Of a stretch of DNA of 64,000 bases, positions 39,428 through 48,199 are shown in pieces. Positions within the stretch are counted from its first letter, which is position 1. Every line of letters starts with the position of its first letter. The stretch lies in contig OY970367.1 in assembly GCA_963718635.1 (NCBI GenBank), positions 4,774,001 through 4,838,000 of the forward strand, read 5' to 3'. Both the position numbers and the translations under genes were made by a program. The notes below the pieces were generated by a model, which was not told the DNA's origin, ran no database searches, and saw only the letters and a program-made list of their open reading frames with translations. The stretch comes from JAIOQJ01 sp963718635. GTDB lineage: Bacteria > Planctomycetota > Planctomycetia > Gemmatales > Gemmataceae.

Positions 39428-40057
39428 ATGGGCGTGCTGAAATTGTTTGAATTGGCGTCTAGGATGGACAAAGTAGGCGTGACCCTTACCAGGGTGGGGC
39501 TTATCGTCGTGCTGCTTTGGATCGGCGGTCTGAAGGTATTCCGGTACGAGGCGGATGGAATCGTGCCGTTCGTCGCCAACAGCCCCTTCATGAGCTTCTT
39601 CTACACCGACCCCGGCCACTATAAAGTCCATAAGAACCCCGAAGGCGCACTCGTGCCGGAAAACCGATCCTGGCAGGAAGCAAACCACACCTACGAGTTT
39701 GCCTACGGTCTGGGGGCTGTGATCGTGCTGTACGGCCTGATGCTGTGCCTGCACCCGTGGGCGCCCCAGGTGGCGGCGGTCGGCAGCTTCTTGGTATTTG
39801 TAATGTCGTTCGTTACGCTGTCTTTCCTGATCTCGACGCCGGAATGCTGGGTTCCGCCCCTCGGCGATGCGCAGCATGGCTTCCCGTACCTAAGCGGGGC
39901 CGGGCGGCTCGTCATCAAGGACGCAATAATGATGGGTGCTGCTCTGGTGACGATGGCGGACTCGGCCAAAGCGTACCTCCGAAAGCGTGCGGCGTCGTTG
40001 TCACAGTCGAAGGTCGCCGTGAATGAGGAACGGCTACTCACGGCGAGCGTGCGTTAG
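39428..40057 (+). CDS. DUF417 family membrane protein (RclC/YkgB-like)
   Basis: About 209 residues, four membrane helices. VGLIVVLLWIGGLKVFRYEADGIVPFVANSPF and the D-P-G-H-Y plus TPECWVPPLGDAQHGFPYLSGAGRLVIKD are the DUF417 signatures. In E. coli the relative RclC is in the reactive-chlorine response, also under an AraC regulator (RclR), so the AraC plus DUF417 pair here is a similar layout. The start at 39428 has a ribosome site (GCGGAGATGC). Confidence 0.9.
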   Translation: MGVLKLFELASRMDKVGVTLTRVGLIVVLLWIGGLKVFRYEADGIVPFVANSPFMSFFYTDPGHYKVHKNPEGALVPENRSWQEANHTYEFAYGLGAVIVLYGLMLCLHPWAPQVAAVGSFLVFVMSFVTLSFLISTPECWVPPLGDAQHGFPYLSGAGRLVIKDAIMMGAALVTMADSAKAYLRKRAASLSQSKVAVNEERLLTASVR

Positions 40058-40224
40058 TGAAGAAAGACGGGAAACAACATGACGCCTGATGCAACATCAC
40101 GCCCGACTGATCCTGGAGCGGGTAAACTTGGCGCTGCGGCCTGTTCGTCAAGTATCGAGTATTGTATTTTCACGGCGACGATGGACGCAGACCACGACGA
40201 GGCTCGCAAGAAAGAAAAACGCAG

Positions 40225-40626
40225 ATGAACTGGATCGAATGGTACAACGCCCTGGCGAAGCCCTCCTGGACGCCAGCACCGTCAACGATCAGCCTCATCT
40301 GGATGATCCTCTACCCGATCATCGCCGTCAGCTTCGGGTTCGTCTTCGTGAAGGCGTCCCGGCGAAAGATTCCCCGAATTGTCGCCGTGCCGTTCGGTAT
40401 CAATTTTACGGCGAACGCCCTTTTCATGCCGCTCTTTTCGGGGCTCAGGAGCGTGCCGTTGGCGGCGGTGGACATCGTAATTGTGTGGGCCACAATCATC
40501 TGGTGCGTGATCGCCATCTGGCGGCACTATAAATGGGTCGCCCTGGCTCAAGGCCCGTACTTCGTGTGGGTGTCCACGGCCACCGTGATTCAGTTGTCGA
40601 TCACGGCAATGAATTGTCGAACCTGA
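40225..40626 (+). CDS. tspO: TspO/MBR tryptophan-rich sensory protein
   Basis: 133 residues with about four to five helices. W-Y-N-A-L-A-K-P-S-W-T-P is the N-terminal TspO pattern, followed by FGINFTANALFMPLFSGLRSVPLAAVDI and a C-terminal W-V-A-L-A-Q-G-P-Y-F-V-W-V. TspO binds porphyrins and responds to light and oxidative stress in bacteria. It lies 18 bases before phr. A weak alternative start at 40162 adds an uncharacteristic tail. Confidence 0.88.
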   Translation: MNWIEWYNALAKPSWTPAPSTISLIWMILYPIIAVSFGFVFVKASRRKIPRIVAVPFGINFTANALFMPLFSGLRSVPLAAVDIVIVWATIIWCVIAIWRHYKWVALAQGPYFVWVSTATVIQLSITAMNCRT

Positions 40627-40644
40627 CCAGCCAGAGGCGGCTTT

Positions 40645-42093
40645 ATGACACTACCGACCTCAATTCTCTGGTTCAGAAACGACCTGCGGCTGGACGATAA
40701 TCCCGCTCTGCACGCCGCCCTTATTCACGGGAAGGCTGTCATCCCGGTTTTCATTTGGGAACCGGAGGCCGAAGGTGACTGGCCAACAGGCCGGGCGTCT
40801 CGTGGCTGGCTTCACTGGTCGCTCAATAGCCTGGATGCTGCACTCCGGGCGGCGGGTTCTCGCCTTATCATTCGGCAAGGAAATACGCTTGATAACCTGC
40901 TACGGCTGCTTGAGGAAACCCGTGCCAGCGCCGTCTTCTGGAACCGTCGCTACGAACCGGAGATCACGGCGCGTGACCAAGAGATCGAGACTGCTCTCCG
41001 CACAAAGGGAGCGACGGTCGAAACCTTCAATGCGCTACTGTTGTTTGAGCCGTGGACCGTTCAAACCAAGTCTTCCACGCCTTACAGGGTCTTCACTCCG
41101 TACTATCGAGCGTGTTTAGCACTTCCCAAACCGTCTGTCCCATTGAATGCGCCGACGACCATTGGACGCCCCAGGAAATGGCCCGCCTCGGTAACGCTCG
41201 AAGAATTGCGCTTACTGCCACGGATACCCTGGGATGCGGGCATTCGAGCTACCTGGGCATTCGGAGAAGCCGCAGGCCATGCACGGTTTGACGAGTTCGT
41301 ATCCGAGTCCCTGGCTCGTTATCTCGACAGACGTGACCGCCCCGACATGGAAGGGACTTCGCGCCTCAGCCCATTCCTGCATTTCGGGGAAATCAGCCCA
41401 CGGCGAATCTGGGATTCCGTCCAAGAGGCCATGCGCAGCAGAAAGGAAATAGGGCTTCGCCCGGCCGCAGAAGGCTACTTGCGCCAACTTCTGTGGCGGG
41501 AGTTTGCACACCACCTCCTCTTTCATTATCCGCACACGTCATCGGCCCCGCTCAACCAGACTTTTGAACGTTTTGCCTGGCGAAACGATCCGCAAGCGGT
41601 CAGAGCCTGGCAGAAGGGACAGACCGGGTATCCCATCATCGACGCCGGGATGAGGCAGTTGTGGACGACCGGCTGGATGCACAATCGAGTGCGGATGCTT
41701 GTCGGATCTTTCTTAGTGAAAGACCTGCTGATCCCGTGGCAAACTGGCGCGAGGTGGTTTTGGGATACTCTGGTCGATGCGGACCTGGCAAACAACACGC
41801 TGGGTTGGCAATGGGTGGCCGGTTGTGGCGCCGACGCCTCCCCGTTTTTCCGCATCTTCAACCCGGTCACCCAGGGCGAAAAATTCGATCCGAACGGCGA
41901 GTATGTACGGCAATGGGTGCCTGAACTGGCCAAGGTGCCCGACAGGTGGATCCACAGACCGTGGCAAGCACCGGCCGTCGAATTGCGGAAGGCAGGTGTT
42001 GAACTTGGGCATTCCTATCCTCAGCCCATTGTGCATCACGACAAAGCCCGCCAAAGGGCGTTGGAGGTTTTCAGGAAGTTGCGCAGCGGATGA
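40645..42093 (+). CDS. phr: Deoxyribodipyrimidine photolyase (class I, FAD-dependent)
   Basis: 482 residues. ILWFRNDLRLDDNPAL opens the antenna domain; the FAD domain has GTSRLSPFLHFGEISPRRIW, LLWREFAHHLLFHYP, GYPIIDAGMRQLWTTGWMHNR and NNTLGWQWVAGCGADASPFFRIFNP. The conserved Trp residues for electron transfer are present. It repairs UV-made cyclobutane dimers with light. It has the class I CPD photolyase look, not a cryptochrome or (6-4) type, but sequence alone does not settle this. A ribosome site lies upstream. Confidence 0.93.
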   Translation: MTLPTSILWFRNDLRLDDNPALHAALIHGKAVIPVFIWEPEAEGDWPTGRASRGWLHWSLNSLDAALRAAGSRLIIRQGNTLDNLLRLLEETRASAVFWNRRYEPEITARDQEIETALRTKGATVETFNALLLFEPWTVQTKSSTPYRVFTPYYRACLALPKPSVPLNAPTTIGRPRKWPASVTLEELRLLPRIPWDAGIRATWAFGEAAGHARFDEFVSESLARYLDRRDRPDMEGTSRLSPFLHFGEISPRRIWDSVQEAMRSRKEIGLRPAAEGYLRQLLWREFAHHLLFHYPHTSSAPLNQTFERFAWRNDPQAVRAWQKGQTGYPIIDAGMRQLWTTGWMHNRVRMLVGSFLVKDLLIPWQTGARWFWDTLVDADLANNTLGWQWVAGCGADASPFFRIFNPVTQGEKFDPNGEYVRQWVPELAKVPDRWIHRPWQAPAVELRKAGVELGHSYPQPIVHHDKARQRALEVFRKLRSG

Positions 42094-42116
42094 CCCAGCG
42101 GCAAACTCTTGGTTGG

Positions 42117-43055
42117 TCAGCTTGTTTCTGTCAGCGCCCTCTGGATCGCCTCCCGAATCCCCATCGGCCCGATCGTAAACACGTCCAAGGCCGTCTTGTC
42201 CTTAACAACCGTGGGATTCTTTAACCCCTCGATCAAGTGCCGCCCGACTACGAAGGCGGCGGGTGTCACCAGTGCCAGCCACAGGCTGGACAGGTACGGC
42301 GTCAGCACCGGCACCGAGATCAGCCATCGTCGCAGACCTCGCTGTTGGGCGTATTCCCGGATCATGCCGCCGTAAGTCGTGACATCCGGGCAACCGATCT
42401 CGAAGATTCGGCTTTCGCCTGGGGGCAAGTCCTTCGCCGCCAGGAGATAGGCCAGCACGTCTTCCACGGCGATCGGCTGGGTTGAAGTGGTCAGCCACCG
42501 CGGACAGAGCATCACCGGCAATCGGTCGGTCAACGACTTGACCAGATCGAAGGACAGGCTACCCGTGCCGATCACCAGGGACGCCCGGAACTCGATGGTT
42601 TCCACGCCGGAGTCTCGCAGAATCTTGCCGACCTCGTGGCGGCTGCGCAGGTGCGGCGAGAGTTTCGGGTCGGCCTCGTCGCCCAGCCCGCCCAGGTAGA
42701 TCATGCGCCGCACTCCGGCCTTCTTTGCGGCTTGGGCGAAATTCAGCGCTGCCTGCCGGTCCTCCTTCTCGAAGTCCTTCGAGCCGGACATCAGATGGAC
42801 GAGGTAGTAGGCCGTATGGACGCCTTCCAACGCTTCGTCCAGCGAAGGAGCATCGAGAACATCGCCCCTGGCGATCTGGGTGGGTTTCTTGACGAGAGGC
42901 CGCAGTTTGTCCGGGTTTCGTGCCAGACACCGCAAGATCGCGGACTGTTTTTCGAGCAGCGGGATCAGCCGACCGCCGACGTAGCCGGATGCGCCCGCCA
43001 ACAACACGACAGGAGCATTCGGCATTTCAGGAACTTTCGATTCAAGTGTCAGCAT
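42117..43055 (-). CDS. NAD(P)-binding SDR/NmrA-like protein
   Basis: 312 residues with the Rossmann motif LLAGASGYVGGRLIP, then LRCLARNP and VLDAPSLDEALEGVHTAYYLVH. The R-M-I-Y-L-G-G-L-G stretch is typical of the NmrA-like/complex I intermediate-associated SDRs; the catalytic YxxxK is replaced by another pattern. The start at 43055 has GGGAG about 12 bases upstream; 43025 is possible. It is tail-to-tail with phr and divergent from DUF1990, a common set near photolyases. Confidence 0.85.
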   Translation of the reverse strand: MLTLESKVPEMPNAPVVLLAGASGYVGGRLIPLLEKQSAILRCLARNPDKLRPLVKKPTQIARGDVLDAPSLDEALEGVHTAYYLVHLMSGSKDFEKEDRQAALNFAQAAKKAGVRRMIYLGGLGDEADPKLSPHLRSRHEVGKILRDSGVETIEFRASLVIGTGSLSFDLVKSLTDRLPVMLCPRWLTTSTQPIAVEDVLAYLLAAKDLPPGESRIFEIGCPDVTTYGGMIREYAQQRGLRRWLISVPVLTPYLSSLWLALVTPAAFVVGRHLIEGLKNPTVVKDKTALDVFTIGPMGIREAIQRALTETS

Positions 43056-43170
43056 CGTCTCGGTCGAACTCCCGGTTGGGAAGCGGGTGGTTTTTGCGGA
43101 TACTATTGTACAGAGGCATGTTACCGTTTATCGAACCGTAGCATAGGCTCGGCTGCGGACGAGATCGAGG

Positions 43171-43785
43171 ATGGGGATGTTGTCGTTGCGAAAACCGTCT
43201 GCCGAATCCATCCACCCGTTTCTGGCGGCTCAGGCCAAGTTGCCTTTCACCTATACGGCGGTGGGAGCAACTGCAGGGACGCCGCCCCTTGGGTACGTCG
43301 TGGATCGCACTCGCATCAAACTCGGCGAGGGCGAGCCGGTATTTCGGTTAGCCATCGCTGCACTACGGCGATGGGAGCAGTTCCACCTGGGCTGGGTCGA
43401 GGCATGGCCTTCCAACACGCTCATTCAATCCGGCGAGGTCGTGGCAGTGATGGGCCGGGCCATCGGCATCTGGTGGCTCAACGCCTGCCGAATAGTTTAC
43501 GTCGTGGACGAGCAGGGACCGATCAGCAGGTTCGGCTTCGCTTATGGAACTTTACCGGGCCACGTCGAGAGCGGTGAAGAACGATTCTTGATCGAGTGGG
43601 ACCGGGGCGACGATGGCGTATGGTTCGACATCCTTGCGTTTTCCCGCCCGAACCACTTCTTGACCCGACTCGGCTACTACGCCGTGCGCCGCTTGCAAAA
43701 ACGATTCGGGCGTGACTCAGCGGCGTCGATGCTGAAGGCAGTAGGCGACAATTTCATTCGACCCCTTCCGTTATCTCTCGAATGA
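43171..43785 (+). CDS. DUF1990 family protein
   Basis: 204 residues. F-T-Y-T-A-V-G-A-T, then DRTRIKLGEGEPVFRLAIAALRRWEQFHLGW, GRAIGIWWLNACRIVYVVDE, FAYGTLPGHVESGEERFLIEWD and FSRPNHFLTRLGYYAVRRLQKRF are the DUF1990 signatures. It is divergent from the SDR gene, and its end overlaps the acetyltransferase end by 32 bases (convergent). Function unknown; it often occurs with photolyases. Confidence 0.9.
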   Translation: MGMLSLRKPSAESIHPFLAAQAKLPFTYTAVGATAGTPPLGYVVDRTRIKLGEGEPVFRLAIAALRRWEQFHLGWVEAWPSNTLIQSGEVVAVMGRAIGIWWLNACRIVYVVDEQGPISRFGFAYGTLPGHVESGEERFLIEWDRGDDGVWFDILAFSRPNHFLTRLGYYAVRRLQKRFGRDSAASMLKAVGDNFIRPLPLSLE

Positions 43786-44320
43786 CCCGACAAGGATTGC
43801 CAGCAGCGAACACTCCATCGGGTACGTCTCTCGTGACCACGCTGCCGGCTCCGATGACGGACTTTGACCTAATTTTCACGCCGGGGCAGATGACTGTCCC
43901 ACCGCCAACCCATACATCAGAACCAATTTCGATGGGCTTCCCAAATTCCTGCTTTCGTCGCAGTTCGGCGTTCATGGGATGCGTGGCCGTGTAAATTTGC
44001 ACGGCAGGTCCGAATAGGGTGAAGTCGCCGATCTTCACTTGACACACGTCCAACACCACGCAGTTGAAGTTGAAGTAAACCCGTTCGCCCAGCAGGATGT
44101 TCGATCCATAATCGCAATAGAATGGCGGTTGCATCCAGACCGACTCCCCACCCCTGCCGAAGAGTTTCTTCAAGATTGACTGCCGGTTTTCTTGGTCCTT
44201 CTCACGGGTGGCGTTCAAGTCTTGGCACAAGTCTCTGGCATGTTCTCTGGCCCGCACCAACTCTGCGTCGAGCGGATCGTAAAGCTCCCCGGACAGCATC
44301 TTTTCTTTTTCGCTTGGCAT
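43754..44320 (-). CDS. Sugar O-acetyltransferase (maltose acetyltransferase type)
   Basis: 188 residues. M-P-S-E-K-E-K-M-L-S-G-E-L-Y is the N-terminal Maa/LacA motif; then the left-handed beta-helix hexapeptide repeats (FYCDYGSNILLGERVYFNFNCVVLDVCQVKIGDFTLFGPAV), with H-P in TATHPMNAE as the acetyl-CoA site. IGSDVWVGGGTVICPGVKI and GAGSVVTRDVP end the barrel. It probably acetylates free sugars. Convergent with DUF1990. Confidence 0.9.
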   Translation of the reverse strand: MPSEKEKMLSGELYDPLDAELVRAREHARDLCQDLNATREKDQENRQSILKKLFGRGGESVWMQPPFYCDYGSNILLGERVYFNFNCVVLDVCQVKIGDFTLFGPAVQIYTATHPMNAELRRKQEFGKPIEIGSDVWVGGGTVICPGVKIRSKSVIGAGSVVTRDVPDGVFAAGNPCRVIREITEGVE

Positions 44321-44499
44321 CGTTCATTCTCCTGATCCATCATTGCCAGACCGCCTTGAATAGCGGCAGTGGGTGTCCGTTGGACGCTCCATCTCAAAAA
44401 GAAAATTGCAACGACTTTTCCACACGCAAGGTGGCGCCTTTTCATTTTGATCCGTTTTATCTCCGAACTGCGCATTTCGAGTTACCGCATTCAATCACT

Positions 44500-45330
44500 T
44501 CATCCCACCAGCAAGGCCTTTGTCGTCCGATCGGGGTAGGCAGTATGCACATCAATCGTCCGCCCCGATTTTTCGACAACTTTTCTCGCGGCCGCTTGCG
44601 CCAGCACTGGCCGATTGCAGTGGCTGCTTAAGTGTAATTGCACAAGATGGCGTAGGTTCGTGTGACTCGACCGTTGCAGAATCAGGTCGAGCGATTCGGC
44701 CGCCTGACGATTCGATAAATGCCCATGCTCGCCCAGCACTCGATCGATCAATTGCCTCGGCCTGCCGCTGCTGCGTTCCATCTCTTCATCGTGGTTGAAC
44801 TCCAGCGCCAGCAAATGCACGTCGCGAAACAGCTCAATGAGCTGAGCTGGCATGTTGCCGAGATCGGCCGCGTAGCCGACGGACCAGCAACCGCCGAGAA
44901 GGTCGGGCGGTCCATCAATGCGAAAAGCGAACGTGGGGTCGCTGTCGTGCGGAATTGGAATAGGCAGGCAAGAAAGGCCACCAGGCAACACCACCGCCTG
45001 ATGAGCCTCGAATGCTCGCACCAGTCCTGCATCGTGCAGCGGTTGATAGGACTGGGCATAGCGAGACAAGACTTCCGCATGGGCGGCATGGCAGTAAAGC
45101 GGGATTCGATGCGAACGGAGTTGAGCTAGCGTTCGATCTTTCCAATGATCGGAATGAACGTGCGTCAGCACGACCGCATGGATGCTCTTCCAACTGGCGC
45201 CGATGGCTGCCAGCCGGGCGCCCAACATTCTAGGCCCAAGGCCCATATCGATGAGAATGCCCACTCCATCGGCATCGATATAAGCGGCATTGCCCGAACT
45301 TCCACTGGCCAACATACAGAATCGCGGCAT
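44500..45330 (-). CDS. MBL-fold hydrolase (YycJ/WalJ-like)
   Basis: 276 residues. F-C-M-L-A-S-G-S-S-G-N is the YycJ start; the metal motif is VVLTHVHSDHWKD, followed by GCWSVGYAADLG and ALEFNHDEEMERSSGRPRQLIDRVLGEHGHLSN (the conserved Asn-His-Asp and Arg-Leu-Gly-His-Leu-Ser). YycJ-like proteins act as 5' to 3' exonucleases linked to DNA and cell-wall regulation in other bacteria. The first 180 bases upstream of the gene contain a palindromic repeat block. Confidence 0.88.
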   Translation of the reverse strand: MPRFCMLASGSSGNAAYIDADGVGILIDMGLGPRMLGARLAAIGASWKSIHAVVLTHVHSDHWKDRTLAQLRSHRIPLYCHAAHAEVLSRYAQSYQPLHDAGLVRAFEAHQAVVLPGGLSCLPIPIPHDSDPTFAFRIDGPPDLLGGCWSVGYAADLGNMPAQLIELFRDVHLLALEFNHDEEMERSSGRPRQLIDRVLGEHGHLSNRQAAESLDLILQRSSHTNLRHLVQLHLSSHCNRPVLAQAAARKVVEKSGRTIDVHTAYPDRTTKALLVG

Positions 45331-45367
45331 GGTCTCCCTTCCGAATCAGGCATCTTCATTATAGAGA

Positions 45368-45510
45368 TGAATTCCCTGTTGAAGAACGGCAGGCCGACAG
45401 GTCTGCCGCCACCGGCCATGTGGCAACAGGCCTCCCGGCCTGTTGAAGAACGGCAGGCCGAGAGGCCTGCCGCCACCGGCCAAGTGGCAACAGGCGTCCC
45501 GGCCTATTAA
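45368..45510. repeat. Duplicated palindromic repeat
   Basis: Two 65-base direct copies of GTTGAAGAACGGCAGGCCGA-type DNA, each containing AGGCCGACAGG/CCTGCCG and AACAGGCCTCCCGGCCTGTT-like arms around TCCC. The short arm AGGCC-TCCC-GGCCT is also seen at 6703-6724. No gene is present. Confidence 0.75.
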
Positions 45511-45525
45511 TGAAAAAATACAATC

Positions 45526-45609
45526 TCGCGCAGAGATGCAAAGACGCAAAGAAGAGGTCGCTAACCAAACGCGTTCTTCTCGGTTTTACTTTGCGTCTTT
45601 GCGCGAGAA
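45526..45609. repeat. Long inverted repeat
   Basis: Left arm CTCGCGCAGAGATGCAAAGACGCAAAG, right arm CTTTGCGTCTTTGCGCGAG, with an AGAAGAG-type stem inside and AACCAAACGCG in the loop. It can form a strong hairpin between the hydrolase and the peptidase and may stop or stabilise transcripts. No gene is seen. Confidence 0.8.
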
Positions 45610-45755
45610 TTCTTTCTGCGGGTTTAACAGCCAGACCGGTTCAAAATCCTCGGACGCCTCTACGAAGAGTACGCAAATTGCAAGTCGTCCGTATCAATAA
45701 AACAACACGCTCTCGATCATCATTCGTGCAACGGACTTGTACAACGGAACCATTC

Positions 45756-46988
45756 ATGCCACAAGAGATTTCGATTCTCTCGTTATCCAATGGACTTACT
45801 CTGCTGGCGGAGCGGATGCCGCATGTGCGCTCCACTGCGTTCAACATCATGGTGCCCGCCGGCGCCGTCTACGACCCGCCCGGAGCGTACGGGACGGCGA
45901 CCGTTCTTTCCGACCTGATCACGCGTGGCGCGGGCAAGCACGACAGCCGAGCGCTGTCGGAAGAACTCGACAAGCTCGGCGTCGACCGATCAGAAAGCGT
46001 CGGCGGCATCAACATGCACTTCTCCGGCGTATCGCTGGCGCGCAACCTGGCGCCGGCGCTGGCGCTTTATGCGGATATCCTCCGGCGTCCGCACTTGCCC
46101 GCCGATGAACTCGAGCCGGCCCAATCGCTAGCGTTGCAGGACATTCAGGGCTTGGAAGACGATCCGCAAACGAAGGTCATGGTCGAACTGGCGCGCCGGC
46201 ATTATCCGATGCCGCTTGGCCGGGATCGCCGAGGCACGCCGGAAGGAATCGAGAAGCTGACCATCGAAGCCATCAAAGCTCAGCACGAAAAGCTTTTTCA
46301 TCCGGCCGGCCTGGTCATCTCGGTCGCCGGCGATATCGACTGGAAGGCGCTCGACGCCCAGGTCGAGGAGCTTTTCGGCGATTGGCAACCGAAGGAGCGA
46401 TCCCCGTTGCAGGTTGAAACGAGCGTGATCGGCAGCGGCCATCTGCAAAAAGAACTGGAACAGACTCAAATCGCATTGGCGTATCCGAGCGTGCCGATGG
46501 GTCACGACGATTTCTACAGCGCTCGCGGCGCAGTGGCCGTCCTATCGCTCGACATGAGTTCGAGGCTCTTTGCCAACGTCCGCGAAAAACACGGGCTCTG
46601 CTATTCAGTTTATGCGAGCTACGATACATTCAAAGACCGGGCCAGCATCATCGCCTATGCCGGCGCCAAGCCGGAACTGGCGCAGGAAACGCTCGACCGC
46701 ACGCTTCACGAACTGCGCTCGCTGAAAGACGGCATTGACGAAGATGAGGTCGAACGCGTCAAAATCGGCCTGAAAGCCTCGCTGATCATGCGGCAGGAAT
46801 CGACTTCTGCAAGGGCCGGGGCCCTCGCCGGCGACTGGTATTACCTTGGCCGGGTGCGGCCGCTGGAAGAGTTGGAGAAAAAGATCAACGCGCTTTCGGT
46901 GAAGAGCATTCTCAGCTATGCGGAGCGTTACCCGGTGAAGGATACGACGCTGGTGACCTTCGGGCCCGCGCCCCTGAAAAGCAATTGA
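45756..46988 (+). CDS. M16 peptidase family protein lacking the zinc motif
   Basis: About 410 residues. The M16 fold is clear: L-S-N-G-L-T-L-L-A-E-R, V-P-A-G-A-V-Y-D-P-P-G, then the second half with LFANVREKHGLCYSVYASYDTFKD and RQESTSARAGALAGDWYYLGR. But at the HxxEH site the sequence is A-T-V-L-S-D-L-I-T-R-G, so the zinc ligands are missing. It is likely the non-catalytic partner or a processed homologue; the active subunit is not in the window. ATG 45756 is chosen because the start site LSLSNGLTLLAE follows at the usual spacing. Confidence 0.85.
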   Translation: MPQEISILSLSNGLTLLAERMPHVRSTAFNIMVPAGAVYDPPGAYGTATVLSDLITRGAGKHDSRALSEELDKLGVDRSESVGGINMHFSGVSLARNLAPALALYADILRRPHLPADELEPAQSLALQDIQGLEDDPQTKVMVELARRHYPMPLGRDRRGTPEGIEKLTIEAIKAQHEKLFHPAGLVISVAGDIDWKALDAQVEELFGDWQPKERSPLQVETSVIGSGHLQKELEQTQIALAYPSVPMGHDDFYSARGAVAVLSLDMSSRLFANVREKHGLCYSVYASYDTFKDRASIIAYAGAKPELAQETLDRTLHELRSLKDGIDEDEVERVKIGLKASLIMRQESTSARAGALAGDWYYLGRVRPLEELEKKINALSVKSILSYAERYPVKDTTLVTFGPAPLKSN

Positions 46989-46993
46989 TCGAT

Positions 46994-47302
46994 TCAGAGA
47001 ACGTCGATTTTTTGAGCGCGGATGACGATTTTCTCCTGGCGAAATCGGGACTCTAATTCTTTGCGGTAGTGCCGCCACCAGGCCTTTTGCAGCTTTTCAG
47101 CCATGACCTCGTAGATGATGATGTCGTCGTGCTGCGGCCGGCTCTTTCCTTTCTGCCACAAACCTTCGGCGGGAGCGCGCGTATGGGCCGTCAAGCCGCC
47201 GAAGCGATCGGTCAAAGTTTCGCTGACTTCATCAAAATGTGTGCGGCGAAGTGATCGGCCATTGTTGTCGTAGAGCGGCAGCAGAATCTGGATTAAGTAC
47301 AT
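46994..47302 (-). CDS. Small conserved hypothetical protein
   Basis: 102 residues. M-Y-L-I-Q-I-L-L-P-L-Y-D-N-N-G, then HFDEVSETLTDRFGGLTAHTRAPAEGLW, then DDIIIYEVMAEKLQKAWWRHYRKELESRFRQEKIVIRA. This looks like a known small conserved family by its ordered blocks, but I do not recall a name. Predicted alpha/beta. Convergent with the M16 gene, five bases apart. Confidence 0.7.
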   Translation of the reverse strand: MYLIQILLPLYDNNGRSLRRTHFDEVSETLTDRFGGLTAHTRAPAEGLWQKGKSRPQHDDIIIYEVMAEKLQKAWWRHYRKELESRFRQEKIVIRAQKIDVL

Positions 47303-47412
47303 AAACTCCGATCTTGATAGAAGTCAACCTGCCGGCTGAGGATGGCTGAACTCGCGAAACGGCGCGACCACTTCCCGGAAAGTCGAACTGGGAAGGTAGA
47401 CCGTCTTCCATT

Positions 47413-47865
47413 TCAGACTGCGCGGCGCATGGCGGTCTTATAGCGATCGACGGAGATGGCCCGCATCAGATAGCGATGCCCGCGCCAATGCCAAAGATCG
47501 GGGGTTCCGGGCGACAAATCAACAATTGGAAGGATATCGTAGATGAAAACGAGCAGGCCGCGATAGCCGGCCCCAAATCGGTTTTCCCAGCGCTCCAGCC
47601 CATCGATGTCGTCTTGGGTGGACCAATTTTGCCAGACAAAAGATGGCTTCTCCGGCTTGCCGCTTGGAAATTTCCGCCCTTTTACATCGACGAGAAGACG
47701 CGAGTCGCTCTGGCCGTAGACGATGAAATCGAGGCTCTTGATCGGCTCGTCGTCGAGCGTGGCCCGGCGCGATTCATCCACCGCGACGTATGGAAGGCGG
47801 GCGTCGCGCAAATAGGCTTCAAAGGCCGCCTCGTAGTGATTTCCCCGATCCACGGTTCCCTCCAC
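47413..47865 (-). CDS. HYExAFE family protein
   Basis: 150 residues. GNHYEAAFEAYL gives the HYExAFE name; then YVAVDESRR, KSLDFIVYGQSDSRLLVDVKGRKFP and RYLMRAISVDRYKTAMR. The D-x-K and E residues after a helix resemble the PD-(D/E)xK nuclease-like arrangement (K-S-L-D-F..., V-D-V-K-G), but activity is not shown. The family is a planctomycete mark. Confidence 0.85.
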   Translation of the reverse strand: MEGTVDRGNHYEAAFEAYLRDARLPYVAVDESRRATLDDEPIKSLDFIVYGQSDSRLLVDVKGRKFPSGKPEKPSFVWQNWSTQDDIDGLERWENRFGAGYRGLLVFIYDILPIVDLSPGTPDLWHWRGHRYLMRAISVDRYKTAMRRAV

Positions 47866-48199
47866 TCAAAATGCGGACTCCATGCGGCAAACTCATCACT
47901 AGGGCGTTAGTCAAACTCGGCCGAGGCTGCTGCTGGACCGAACTTATTCTATCATTTTCCACATACGTCCAACGGAAGAGTCTTCGACAAAAAAATTTGG
48001 GGCAAAAAAATAAGAATAAACCCTATCCGTTTTATCTTTTTGTCGCAAATCTTTTTGTCGAAGTTGCTGGCGTTTGGAGACGAGTTCGCGAATCGAATTC
48101 CGGGTTTTCAAATTCCTCTTGCATCGTTTGGCCTGAACAAAGTAGCATAGGCAGCTTCAATGTCCGCGCCTGCGCGCGGGGAACCAGGGAGGGTTCCGC

